A DNA stretch of 32,933 nt from Methanobacteriota archaeon (GTDB lineage: Archaea > Thermoplasmatota > Poseidoniia > Poseidoniales > Poseidoniaceae): NCBI GenBank assembly GCA_018662715.1, contig JABJFP010000114.1, positions 1-32,933 on the forward strand. The letters are read 5' to 3'. Positions within the stretch are counted from its first letter, which is position 1; every line of letters starts with the position of its first letter. Below the pieces are notes generated by a model. It did no database searches and had not been told where the DNA came from. It worked only from the letters and a program-made list of their open reading frames with translations. The position numbers were made by a program, and so were the translations under genes. This document shows, one piece after another, positions 15,676 through 23,081 of the stretch.

Positions 15676-18600
15676 ATGAACCGAGATATGTGGAAGGCTG
15701 CCTTCGTCGCCGTTTTGTTTCTTCTCACTCCGATGCTAAACCATGTCGGCCCTGCAACCATCCTCTCCGAGGATAACACTCCCGATAACAGTTCGACTGG
15801 AAACCTCTCAGTGGTTGATGTCCCCAATTACAGAATTGGTGATAAGTGGGTGTATGAGACGAAATTTGACGTCGCACAACTGATCGCCCAAGCCAATGTC
15901 TCTGCATCCCTCAACACACTGACAGGAGATACGGTCAACACGGTCACTGACATCCTCTATGAAACCGACGAAAACGGCAAGTCTGTTCTTGTGTACGAAA
16001 TCACCATTGACGGCTCGTTTAGTTCCGGTAATAGTGGGGCGACTCTTGAAGGAACGAGTGGACGGTTGGAAATTGATTACGATGGAACCGACATCATCCG
16101 AGCAAGAGACCTGGCGACGAGGGAATCCAATTTCAATTTGGATGTTACATTTGCTCCTTTTAACCTCGGGTTTTTGAGCTTCACATTGGCTGATATCAAC
16201 TTTGATAACAGTTACACCCCAGCCAAAGAAACCCATGATTTCCCACTTCGAAACGGCGACCAGTGGTACATGCCCTTCCGCGCAGACACAGTGGTAACAG
16301 GTACGTCTGATTATTTTGACCCGTCGGAATTTGATGGAGGTGGACCCGAAAACTATTCATGGCAGGTCATCAAGAATGATGCCCCCAGTGAAGATGGAGA
16401 CACACCGCAATATTTGGGCTGCGACAATTCATACAAAATCTCAGAATGGAATGAATCAGGAGTCAATACCGGATTCAACTGGTACTGCCCCGATGCCCGA
16501 GGAAGCGCCTGGAACCGAATCATCAATCCAGCAGGATTTACCATTGATTGGATTTTGAAAACGTACAACCCAAGTGATTCAAACAGTGTCATTCCAGCCT
16601 CTTCGCCGGGTGGGCGAAACACCAACCTCAATGTAGCAACGGCCTACTCCGCAACCCTTCCGGACTCCACTGAAACCATTACCGTTGATTACAACGTTGC
16701 AGGCTCACCACCAAATCCGATAGCGAATACGAACCTGCAATTGCGCTATGAAATCGCTGAAACGATCCTTAACCCAACGACGGACCAGAATGGAGTAGCT
16801 CAAATTTCACTAAATGTATCCAACATGACCGACACAACGCCAAGTAGCGACGACCATACCAGCAACGGAGTTGTTGTTTACGACCCGGCTGCAAAAATCG
16901 TCGGAGCCGCTACTGTTGTTCAAGACCTCAGCGTTGTAGGAATTGACCTCATTGCCCAGCCCTCATCAGTCATCGTGGAACGCACAAGAGGGGGTGTCAC
17001 GACAACGCTAGGGGCATCGATTGGCTACAACGCATTACCTGGAGACATGATGATGTTCTCATTGCCCGCTCAAAACCGAGGTGTACTCACATCTCCAGCA
17101 ACCTACATGGAAATTGAGACTCCTGATGGAGTCACATACCGAGAGCCATTAACAGCCATTGGACCGTACTCAGAAGAGCGAGTCATCGTCAACTGGGCAG
17201 TCCCTGAGGAACTAGCAGTGGGAGTTAAGAATCTCAAATTCACTGTGGACCCAGACATGAACGTGACCGCCGATACCAACAAGACGAACAATGATGCTAC
17301 CATTGGAATTTTCATTGGTCGCGCCCCAACCGCTCTTTTTGAGGCAAGTGAAGGAAATTACACTTTTGAAAATGTCACCCTCAACGCTACAGGTAGTTAT
17401 GACGAAGATGGCGGAGAAGTCGATTGTGTCTTTGAGATTGAGTCTCGTGTTGGGCTCATCGATGTTATTGAGGCACCTGATTGCTCCACTCATTGGAACT
17501 GGTCAAACAGCGGCACATGGTCTGTCACGGTCATCGTCATCGACGGTGAATTGGACATTGATGAACTTCAAATTGATGTTGTCATCTTGAACCGGGCACC
17601 TAAATTCAACCTTTCCCATGATGCGACTGTCCCCGTGGAGCAATCCATTACCATCAGTGCAATTGACATTCAAGATATCGACACATCGTCCCCAACTGGG
17701 CAGCAGGTAACCATCTCATGGCCAGGATTGGAATGTACGGAAGGGTTGACCCAGCCCACATGCACGTTCATTCCCACAAGCGAAGGGCCCATGAATATCA
17801 CAGCCATTGCAACCGATGACGATGGTGCCACAACAACGGTAACCAGCCCATTGGACGTGTTGAACATCCCACCAACAATTGGTTTCCCAGAATTATGGAC
17901 CGGTGGGGAACAACTGTTGCAGGACGCAAATGGTACCTGGCACCTTGACGAAGACGAAATCGCATTGCTCCGAATCGTAGCCGACGATACGAGCAATGAC
18001 CAAGGCACGCTCATTGTAGAATGGCTTCCCTCTCTTGCCGATGAAAACTGGACCGTCACCAGCGTTGGAATCTCCTCATCTGAAGCCGTTGCATGGACAA
18101 CATCTGGAATCCATACGTTAAACGTCCGAGCAATTGACAGCGACGGTGCAACATCGGCAACTCAAACTGGCGAGGTTTTGATTCACAACGTCGCTCCCAC
18201 CGTCACAGGATTGCCTGGAAATACTCCGGTGTTTGAAGAGGACAACCTCTCTTTAGAAGTCGTTGCAAGCGATACGGCCTCTGACATTGACACCTTGGAG
18301 ATTTGCTGGGACTTTGACGCCACGGCTGACTTGGATAATGACGGAACTAAGGATAACGATTGTGAACTTACAGGAGCATCAATTTCCAAGTCATGGTCAA
18401 CAACTGGTGTCCGTTGGATCACCGTCACTGTCACCGATGACGATGGAGCAACTGCAACTCAATCGATGAATGTCAGCGTACTCAATCTGCCACCAACTGC
18501 AGTCATCACGCTCGGCACCCTTGCTGATAATCTCATGGAGGGAGATAACCTGACCTTGGACGGAACTCAATCTGTTGAGACAGCGGGTGACAAAACGACT

Positions 18601-19272
18601 CTTATCTACCAGTGGGATGCTTCTTTCTTGGACACCGATTTGGATGGTAACAAGGTCGGAGATGTTGACCACCTCGGCGGAACATGGACCATTGAAGACC
18701 TTCCTGCAGGAACATGGAACATCATACTGACCGTTACCGACGATGATGGTGAATTTCAAACAACAGAACTCTCATTCGTGGTATCAGAAGCGCCTTCTGA
18801 AGGATTGTTTGAGAGTATATCCGACACCGTAGGGACGACCATGACATATGTCATCTTTATATTGGGAATCGTGATTGTTGGGCTTGTTGCCTTCTTGCTG
18901 TTTACAAGAAAGCGGCCCAGTGACGAACTCAAGGGATTCTCTGCCTTCGAACAGCCCTTTGAAGCACCACCAGTCGCTGCAGCCCCGGCCCCGGTAGAAG
19001 CCGCACCACAACCAACATCGTACGCACCGCAACCCGCTGCCGCTGTTGCTGAGCCAATCTATCAAGCCCCAGAACCGGTTAACACCGGCCCACCGATTCC
19101 AGCAACCGGACTTCCTGAAGGATGGAACATGGAACAGTGGAATTACTACGGAGAACAATGGCTAGCAGCAAATGCTGCACCAGCACCGGTCCAACAACCC
19201 ATAGTTTCTAACCCTGCACCAGCACCTGCCTCAACGGAGCTACAATCGTTGTTGGACGATCTCGACTTTTGA
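15676..19272 (+). CDS. Giant PKD-repeat surface protein with W-rich cytoplasmic tail (paralog 2)
   Basis: This 1198-residue paralog of the preceding gene starts 47 bases after it. It has a signal peptide (1-30), an N-terminal domain beginning VPNYRIGDKWVYE (49 onward) that aligns through HDFPLRNGDQW, a CARDB-like segment, and several PKD repeats with VLNRAP, VLNIPP and VLNLPP joints. One membrane helix (about 1056-1077) precedes a Pro/Ala-rich linker, LPEGWNMEQWNYYGEQWL (1146-1163) and an acidic end, LQSLLDDLDF. The C-terminal tail is longer and more disordered than in paralog 1. The role is likely structural or adhesive at the cell surface with a cytoplasmic docking tail (inference). The stop lies 9 bases before the SepF-like gene, so the two are almost certainly on one transcript. 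Confidence 0.86.
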   Translation: MNRDMWKAAFVAVLFLLTPMLNHVGPATILSEDNTPDNSSTGNLSVVDVPNYRIGDKWVYETKFDVAQLIAQANVSASLNTLTGDTVNTVTDILYETDENGKSVLVYEITIDGSFSSGNSGATLEGTSGRLEIDYDGTDIIRARDLATRESNFNLDVTFAPFNLGFLSFTLADINFDNSYTPAKETHDFPLRNGDQWYMPFRADTVVTGTSDYFDPSEFDGGGPENYSWQVIKNDAPSEDGDTPQYLGCDNSYKISEWNESGVNTGFNWYCPDARGSAWNRIINPAGFTIDWILKTYNPSDSNSVIPASSPGGRNTNLNVATAYSATLPDSTETITVDYNVAGSPPNPIANTNLQLRYEIAETILNPTTDQNGVAQISLNVSNMTDTTPSSDDHTSNGVVVYDPAAKIVGAATVVQDLSVVGIDLIAQPSSVIVERTRGGVTTTLGASIGYNALPGDMMMFSLPAQNRGVLTSPATYMEIETPDGVTYREPLTAIGPYSEERVIVNWAVPEELAVGVKNLKFTVDPDMNVTADTNKTNNDATIGIFIGRAPTALFEASEGNYTFENVTLNATGSYDEDGGEVDCVFEIESRVGLIDVIEAPDCSTHWNWSNSGTWSVTVIVIDGELDIDELQIDVVILNRAPKFNLSHDATVPVEQSITISAIDIQDIDTSSPTGQQVTISWPGLECTEGLTQPTCTFIPTSEGPMNITAIATDDDGATTTVTSPLDVLNIPPTIGFPELWTGGEQLLQDANGTWHLDEDEIALLRIVADDTSNDQGTLIVEWLPSLADENWTVTSVGISSSEAVAWTTSGIHTLNVRAIDSDGATSATQTGEVLIHNVAPTVTGLPGNTPVFEEDNLSLEVVASDTASDIDTLEICWDFDATADLDNDGTKDNDCELTGASISKSWSTTGVRWITVTVTDDDGATATQSMNVSVLNLPPTAVITLGTLADNLMEGDNLTLDGTQSVETAGDKTTLIYQWDASFLDTDLDGNKVGDVDHLGGTWTIEDLPAGTWNIILTVTDDDGEFQTTELSFVVSEAPSEGLFESISDTVGTTMTYVIFILGIVIVGLVAFLLFTRKRPSDELKGFSAFEQPFEAPPVAAAPAPVEAAPQPTSYAPQPAAAVAEPIYQAPEPVNTGPPIPATGLPEGWNMEQWNYYGEQWLAANAAPAPVQQPIVSNPAPAPASTELQSLLDDLDF

Positions 19273-19281
19273 GGACATAGT

Positions 19282-19854
19282 ATGGCGAATCTGTGGCAAT
19301 TCTTTGGATTACCTGACCCCGAAGGGAGTACAAGCCGAGAGGCAGCCCCTGCAACGACGCTTACACCGGCCCCAACACCTGTTCATGTTGAACAAACCAC
19401 GCTTGAATCAATTGAGCCTGCGCCCGTGTTGGCCAGCAATGCCCCAACTTCTTCACAGCCATCTCTAGAACGGCTCCAGCCTCCATTGAATTGGACTGGC
19501 CCTGTCACGCCCGATGGAGAACCGTTCCACGACCTTGGACTTCATACTGGACGCCCACAAGCACTTCCATCCAAGGCCCTGAGATATGTGGCCCCTGATG
19601 CCATGAAACGCATTCATTCCCAAGCCATACTCCAACGAGTCCTTCAAGGAGATACCGTCATCGTGGATTTACGACCATTGGTCCATATGGAAAGCCACCA
19701 GATGGCCTGCAGAAGAGAATTGAAGCACATGGGAGATGAGGCAGGAGTCAACATCTTCTCCCTTGACCAAGAAGATAAATTACTCATGATACCTGGAATC
19801 AACGTTGTTGTTGACATGGAGAAACATGAACTTGGGCTTACGCCGCTAATGTGA
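19282..19854 (+). CDS. SepF-like protein
   Basis: This 190-residue soluble protein has three parts. A short hydrophobic N-terminus (MANLWQFFGL) could be a membrane-targeting helix. A Pro/Ala/Thr-rich linker spans about 15-100. A C-terminal alpha/beta domain (about 103-180) contains ILQRVLQGDTVIVDLRPL, a helix with RRELKHMGDEAG, and LLMIPGINVVVDM. That layout matches SepF/DUF552 proteins, which in archaea and Gram-positive bacteria polymerise on the membrane and hold FtsZ there. The assignment rests on pattern only and the domain is divergent. GAGG lies just upstream of the ATG, overlapping the stop of the PKD gene before it. The tight spacing suggests that its job is linked to the W-tailed surface proteins. 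Confidence 0.6.
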   Translation: MANLWQFFGLPDPEGSTSREAAPATTLTPAPTPVHVEQTTLESIEPAPVLASNAPTSSQPSLERLQPPLNWTGPVTPDGEPFHDLGLHTGRPQALPSKALRYVAPDAMKRIHSQAILQRVLQGDTVIVDLRPLVHMESHQMACRRELKHMGDEAGVNIFSLDQEDKLLMIPGINVVVDMEKHELGLTPLM

Positions 19855-19856
19855 AA

Positions 19857-20468
19857 TCAACCGATGTTGGACAGTTGTTCGAGCATATCCATTGCCGATT
19901 GAGCAATCCCCAAAACCACCGATTCGCTACCGTCTACTAAACGAGCATGCTCACCCATCGCACCGTGAAGGTCGTATCCTCCTGCCTTGCCTTTCCAAGA
20001 GTTAGACCGGATTAAGTCCATCAGAACCTCATCACCGAAGTTTGGAAATTCAACCAGAGCAAACTCACAGAAAAACGTCCACTTCCCCATGAAATGAATC
20101 CCGGTAGCGCTCCAAACCTGATGTCGGCGTCCGGAGAGCCGGTGAAGCATCACAGCGGCTTCCGCTGCGTCACCTGGTTTCCCCATACTGAGCGAATGGT
20201 CGTCAGGGTCACTGATCATGGTATCTGAGACAATGGTCACCTGAGCGCCAGTGAAGTCTGATATCCCTTCGGCTTTCCGTTTGCATATCGTCAACACCTG
20301 ATGGTCAACACTCCCAATTGGTGGGGTTTCATCGACGCCGGGCACCCCCGATTGATGGAGATCAGGGAATAAAAGGTCTAACATCACCTTTCGGCGCTCT
20401 GAATTCGATGCCAGCCAAACCTTCACACTTTGTCCAAGAAGAGGTACAATTTGGTAGTTGCGATTCAT
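19857..20468 (-). CDS. Maf-like nucleotide pyrophosphatase
   Basis: The 203-residue protein matches Maf/YhdE-type nucleoside triphosphate pyrophosphatases, which hydrolyse non-canonical or specific NTPs to NMPs. Visible motifs are WLASNSERRKVML (family LASxSPRR), VSDTMISDPD with the catalytic Asp, MGKPGDAAEAAVMLHRLSG, and KAGGYDLHG (family KAGgYaIQG). The canonical Pro of SPRR and the Gln of IQG are replaced by Glu and His, so it is a diverged member. An open frame runs upstream to 20717 through the divergent KaiC-like gene and is not credible. The ATG at 20468 leaves a normal protein. It is convergent with the SepF-like gene (2-base gap) and divergent from the KaiC-like gene. Confidence 0.82.
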   Translation of the reverse strand: MNRNYQIVPLLGQSVKVWLASNSERRKVMLDLLFPDLHQSGVPGVDETPPIGSVDHQVLTICKRKAEGISDFTGAQVTIVSDTMISDPDDHSLSMGKPGDAAEAAVMLHRLSGRRHQVWSATGIHFMGKWTFFCEFALVEFPNFGDEVLMDLIRSNSWKGKAGGYDLHGAMGEHARLVDGSESVVLGIAQSAMDMLEQLSNIG

Positions 20469-20525
20469 GAATCCGAAGGGAGAGGTTGAAGAATTGGAAG
20501 GTGTACCGCAGCGTGAGTGAGCCGT

Positions 20526-21245
20526 ATGAGTGCAATGGAACGAATCCCTACACATATCGAAGGTCTGGATGAAAAAATGCAAGGTGGTATCCCGCAGGGG
20601 CACATTTGCATCGTCGCAGGGGCATCGGGTGCAATGAAATCCAGCCTTACCTTTTCGATGCTCTACAACGCTGTTCTCTACGGGGAAACAAGTGGAATCT
20701 ATGTTACCCTTGAACAAGGGAAAGAATCGCTACGTTCTCACATGGCAAACATGGGAATGAATGTGGACGACCCTCGTGTCCGAAATCGAATCGCCATTAT
20801 TGACCTCGCTGACCTTCGCGTCAAACTTGACGAACAGGGTATGAGCAACCGTGTTGATTGGATGGGGCAGCTCATCAAGCAACTGACCTCATACCGAGAA
20901 TCAATCGGATTTGAACTCCTTGTTTTCGACTCACTAGGAGCCTTTTTCACCCTTACCAAAATGGAAAACCCTCGTGATGAAATTTTCCGCCTCTTTGAAG
21001 CAACCCGCCGTTTAGGACTGACCTCATTCTTCATCTGTGAAATGACTGGAGATGACCACAAACAGTTTGGTGAATATGGAGTGGAAGATTATCTCTCAGA
21101 TGGAGTAGTCCACCTGGTCATGGAGCGTCATGGAGACGATGTCATGCGGAAAATCGGGGTAGTCAAAATGCGCCACACCAACCACTTGTTAGGTTACAAA
21201 CCGTTCAACTGGAAAGAAGAAGAGCAGCGATTCACAATTTTGTGA
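20526..21245 (+). CDS. KaiC/RadA-family ATPase, single domain
   Basis: This 239-residue RecA-fold ATPase belongs to the KaiC-like group. It opens with RIPTHIEGLDEKMQGGIPQG, typical of the family. The Walker A is GASGAMKSS (32-40), in which Met replaces the glycine before the lysine. TLEQ carries a likely catalytic Glu (E63), and the Walker B is LLVFDSLGAFF (D135). Single-domain archaeal KaiC-like proteins are often linked to signalling, motility or DNA-related regulation, and no particular role can be read here. The N-terminus is uncertain: GTG 20517, ATG 20526 and ATG 20535 are all in frame. Its stop lies 3 bases before the end of convergent glmS. Confidence 0.83.
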   Translation: MSAMERIPTHIEGLDEKMQGGIPQGHICIVAGASGAMKSSLTFSMLYNAVLYGETSGIYVTLEQGKESLRSHMANMGMNVDDPRVRNRIAIIDLADLRVKLDEQGMSNRVDWMGQLIKQLTSYRESIGFELLVFDSLGAFFTLTKMENPRDEIFRLFEATRRLGLTSFFICEMTGDDHKQFGEYGVEDYLSDGVVHLVMERHGDDVMRKIGVVKMRHTNHLLGYKPFNWKEEEQRFTIL

Positions 21246-21248
21246 AGT

Positions 21249-23072
21249 TCATTCAACGGTGACCGACTTGGCCAGATTCCTGGGCCTATCGACATCCTTG
21301 CCAAGACGTACAGCTGTCCTGTACGCCATCAATTGAAGAGGAAGTACCGTAAGTAATGGAGTCAACCAAGGATGAATTTTGGGGATTGCAATTGAAATAT
21401 CGCCTTCCTCAGCAATCGCGTCTCCTTTTTCATGGATCAGGATTATCTTCGCACCTCGGGCCTTGCATTCATGTATTGCGAGGAGGGTTTTTTCCTTCAA
21501 ATGGTCACTGGGTGCAACAACAACAACCGGACTACCATCTTCGAGAAGAGCCATGGGTCCATGTTTCATTTCGCCCGCTGGATATGCAAGGCAGGGAATG
21601 TAGGCCAGTTCCATCAGTTTCAATGCGCCTTCCTTGGCTACGGGGGCTGAAAGGCCACGACCCAAATACAGCACTGACTTTGCTTGAGCGAGAAGGTCTA
21701 CGGCCTCATCAATCGGGCCGACATCTTCGAAGTAGGCCTCCATAAGATGTGGGGCCTGTTGGAGTTGTTGAATCAATTCACGGCCTTGTTCTTTGGACAT
21801 ATTGCGGCTACGCCCAAGTTGCATTGAAAACACGGTTAACGCTCCAACCATGTTTGTGAAGGCTTTTGTTGAGGCTACCGATTGTTCAGGCCCCGAGTGG
21901 ATGTAAACGCCTTGACCGCAAAGGCGAGCAATTGTTGAACCGACGACATTGACGACTCCAAAGACTTGCCCTCCCTTCAATTTTATTTCTTTGATTGCGG
22001 AAATCGTATCGGCCGTTTCTCCTGATTGAGAAACAGCGAGATAGATCGCTTTTGTATTGATGATGGGGTCGTTATTCCTGTATTCGCTCGCGATGTGGGT
22101 TACTGCTGGTATACGAGCCATTTTTTCGATGAGCATTTGACCGATCTCTGCAGCAAATGCAGCGGTTCCACATCCAAGCAATCGGACGTGAGGTGCTTGG
22201 ACAAGAGTAGAGTGAGGTAAACGCATACCACCCAGCCTCCCAGTGCCCATTTCTCGATCGACCCTGCCGGTGATGCAATGCCTGAGCGCATCGGGTTGTT
22301 CGTAAATTTCCTTGTACATGTAGTGGGGAGCATCACCAAGCTCGGATTCAGCCCATGAATCTTCAAGTGTCTGAACATTCGTTTGGATGGAGCGGCCCTG
22401 TTTTGAAGCAACTTTGATGGAATCTCTTGTGATTGTCGCCATGTCTCCATCCTCAAGGTAAACCACATGTTGGGTGTGCGAGGTCAGTGGATGAGGGTCA
22501 CTAGAAACAAACATCTCACCTTTTCCTTGCCCTATGATGAGAGGGGACCCGTTACGTGCACAGACCAAGAGGTCATGGTCATGGAACATAACACAGATGC
22601 CCCAAGTGCCTCGGACACGTTTAAGCATTCTACGGACCGAATCCTGAGGGGTTGCGCCAGCCTCCAATTCAAGCCCGACCATATGGGCAAGGACCTCTGA
22701 ATCTGTTTCACTCTTGAGTTCAATTCCCTTGGCGATAAGTTTCGCCCGAAGTAAACGAAAATTTTCAATGATGCCGTTGTGTACGAGGAGGACCTTGCCA
22801 TCGTACGAAGCATGTGGATGTGTGTTCTCCTGTGTCACTCCTCCGTGAGTAGCCCAGCGTGTGTGAGCAATACCCATCGTTGAATTTGCTTCAGCGGGCA
22901 ATACCTGCTTCAAATCATTGACCTTTCCAACAGTCTTGTGAACGCTAATGGATTCTCCATCATGGAGTCCCACTCCAGTAGAATCGTATCCTCGGTACTC
23001 CAAGCGCCTTAATCCCTCAACCAATATGGGCAGCGAACGTTGATGACCAATATATCCAAAAATACCGCACAT
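21249..23072 (-). CDS. glmS: Glutamine-fructose-6-phosphate aminotransferase (isomerizing)
   Basis: GlmS makes glucosamine-6-phosphate from fructose-6-phosphate and glutamine, the entry to UDP-GlcNAc and thus to N-glycans and surface sugars. The 607-residue length is standard. The protein begins MCGIFGYIG, so Cys2 is free to be the glutaminase nucleophile after Met removal. RWATHGG and the THPH segment complete the glutamine site. Two SIS domains follow, with AVSQSGETADT and SVASTKAFTN in the first half and AYPAGEMKHGPMALL in the second. The C-terminus (DRPRNLAKSVTVE) is intact. GAGG lies about 8 bases before the ATG. It follows the subtilase gene by 9 bases on the same strand and is probably co-transcribed with it. 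Confidence 0.97.
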   Translation of the reverse strand: MCGIFGYIGHQRSLPILVEGLRRLEYRGYDSTGVGLHDGESISVHKTVGKVNDLKQVLPAEANSTMGIAHTRWATHGGVTQENTHPHASYDGKVLLVHNGIIENFRLLRAKLIAKGIELKSETDSEVLAHMVGLELEAGATPQDSVRRMLKRVRGTWGICVMFHDHDLLVCARNGSPLIIGQGKGEMFVSSDPHPLTSHTQHVVYLEDGDMATITRDSIKVASKQGRSIQTNVQTLEDSWAESELGDAPHYMYKEIYEQPDALRHCITGRVDREMGTGRLGGMRLPHSTLVQAPHVRLLGCGTAAFAAEIGQMLIEKMARIPAVTHIASEYRNNDPIINTKAIYLAVSQSGETADTISAIKEIKLKGGQVFGVVNVVGSTIARLCGQGVYIHSGPEQSVASTKAFTNMVGALTVFSMQLGRSRNMSKEQGRELIQQLQQAPHLMEAYFEDVGPIDEAVDLLAQAKSVLYLGRGLSAPVAKEGALKLMELAYIPCLAYPAGEMKHGPMALLEDGSPVVVVAPSDHLKEKTLLAIHECKARGAKIILIHEKGDAIAEEGDISIAIPKIHPWLTPLLTVLPLQLMAYRTAVRLGKDVDRPRNLAKSVTVE

Positions 23073-23081
23073 TGAAATTCC

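Noticed and set aside
15198..15827. 209-residue minus-strand frame spanning the gap between the PKD genes
   Set aside because: It runs antisense across two real genes and has no family signature or start signal.
20469..20717. N-terminal extension of the Maf-like protein by 83 residues
   Set aside because: It is antisense to the KaiC-like coding region and rich in Cys/His as expected for a shadow frame; the Maf fold begins after the ATG at 20468.
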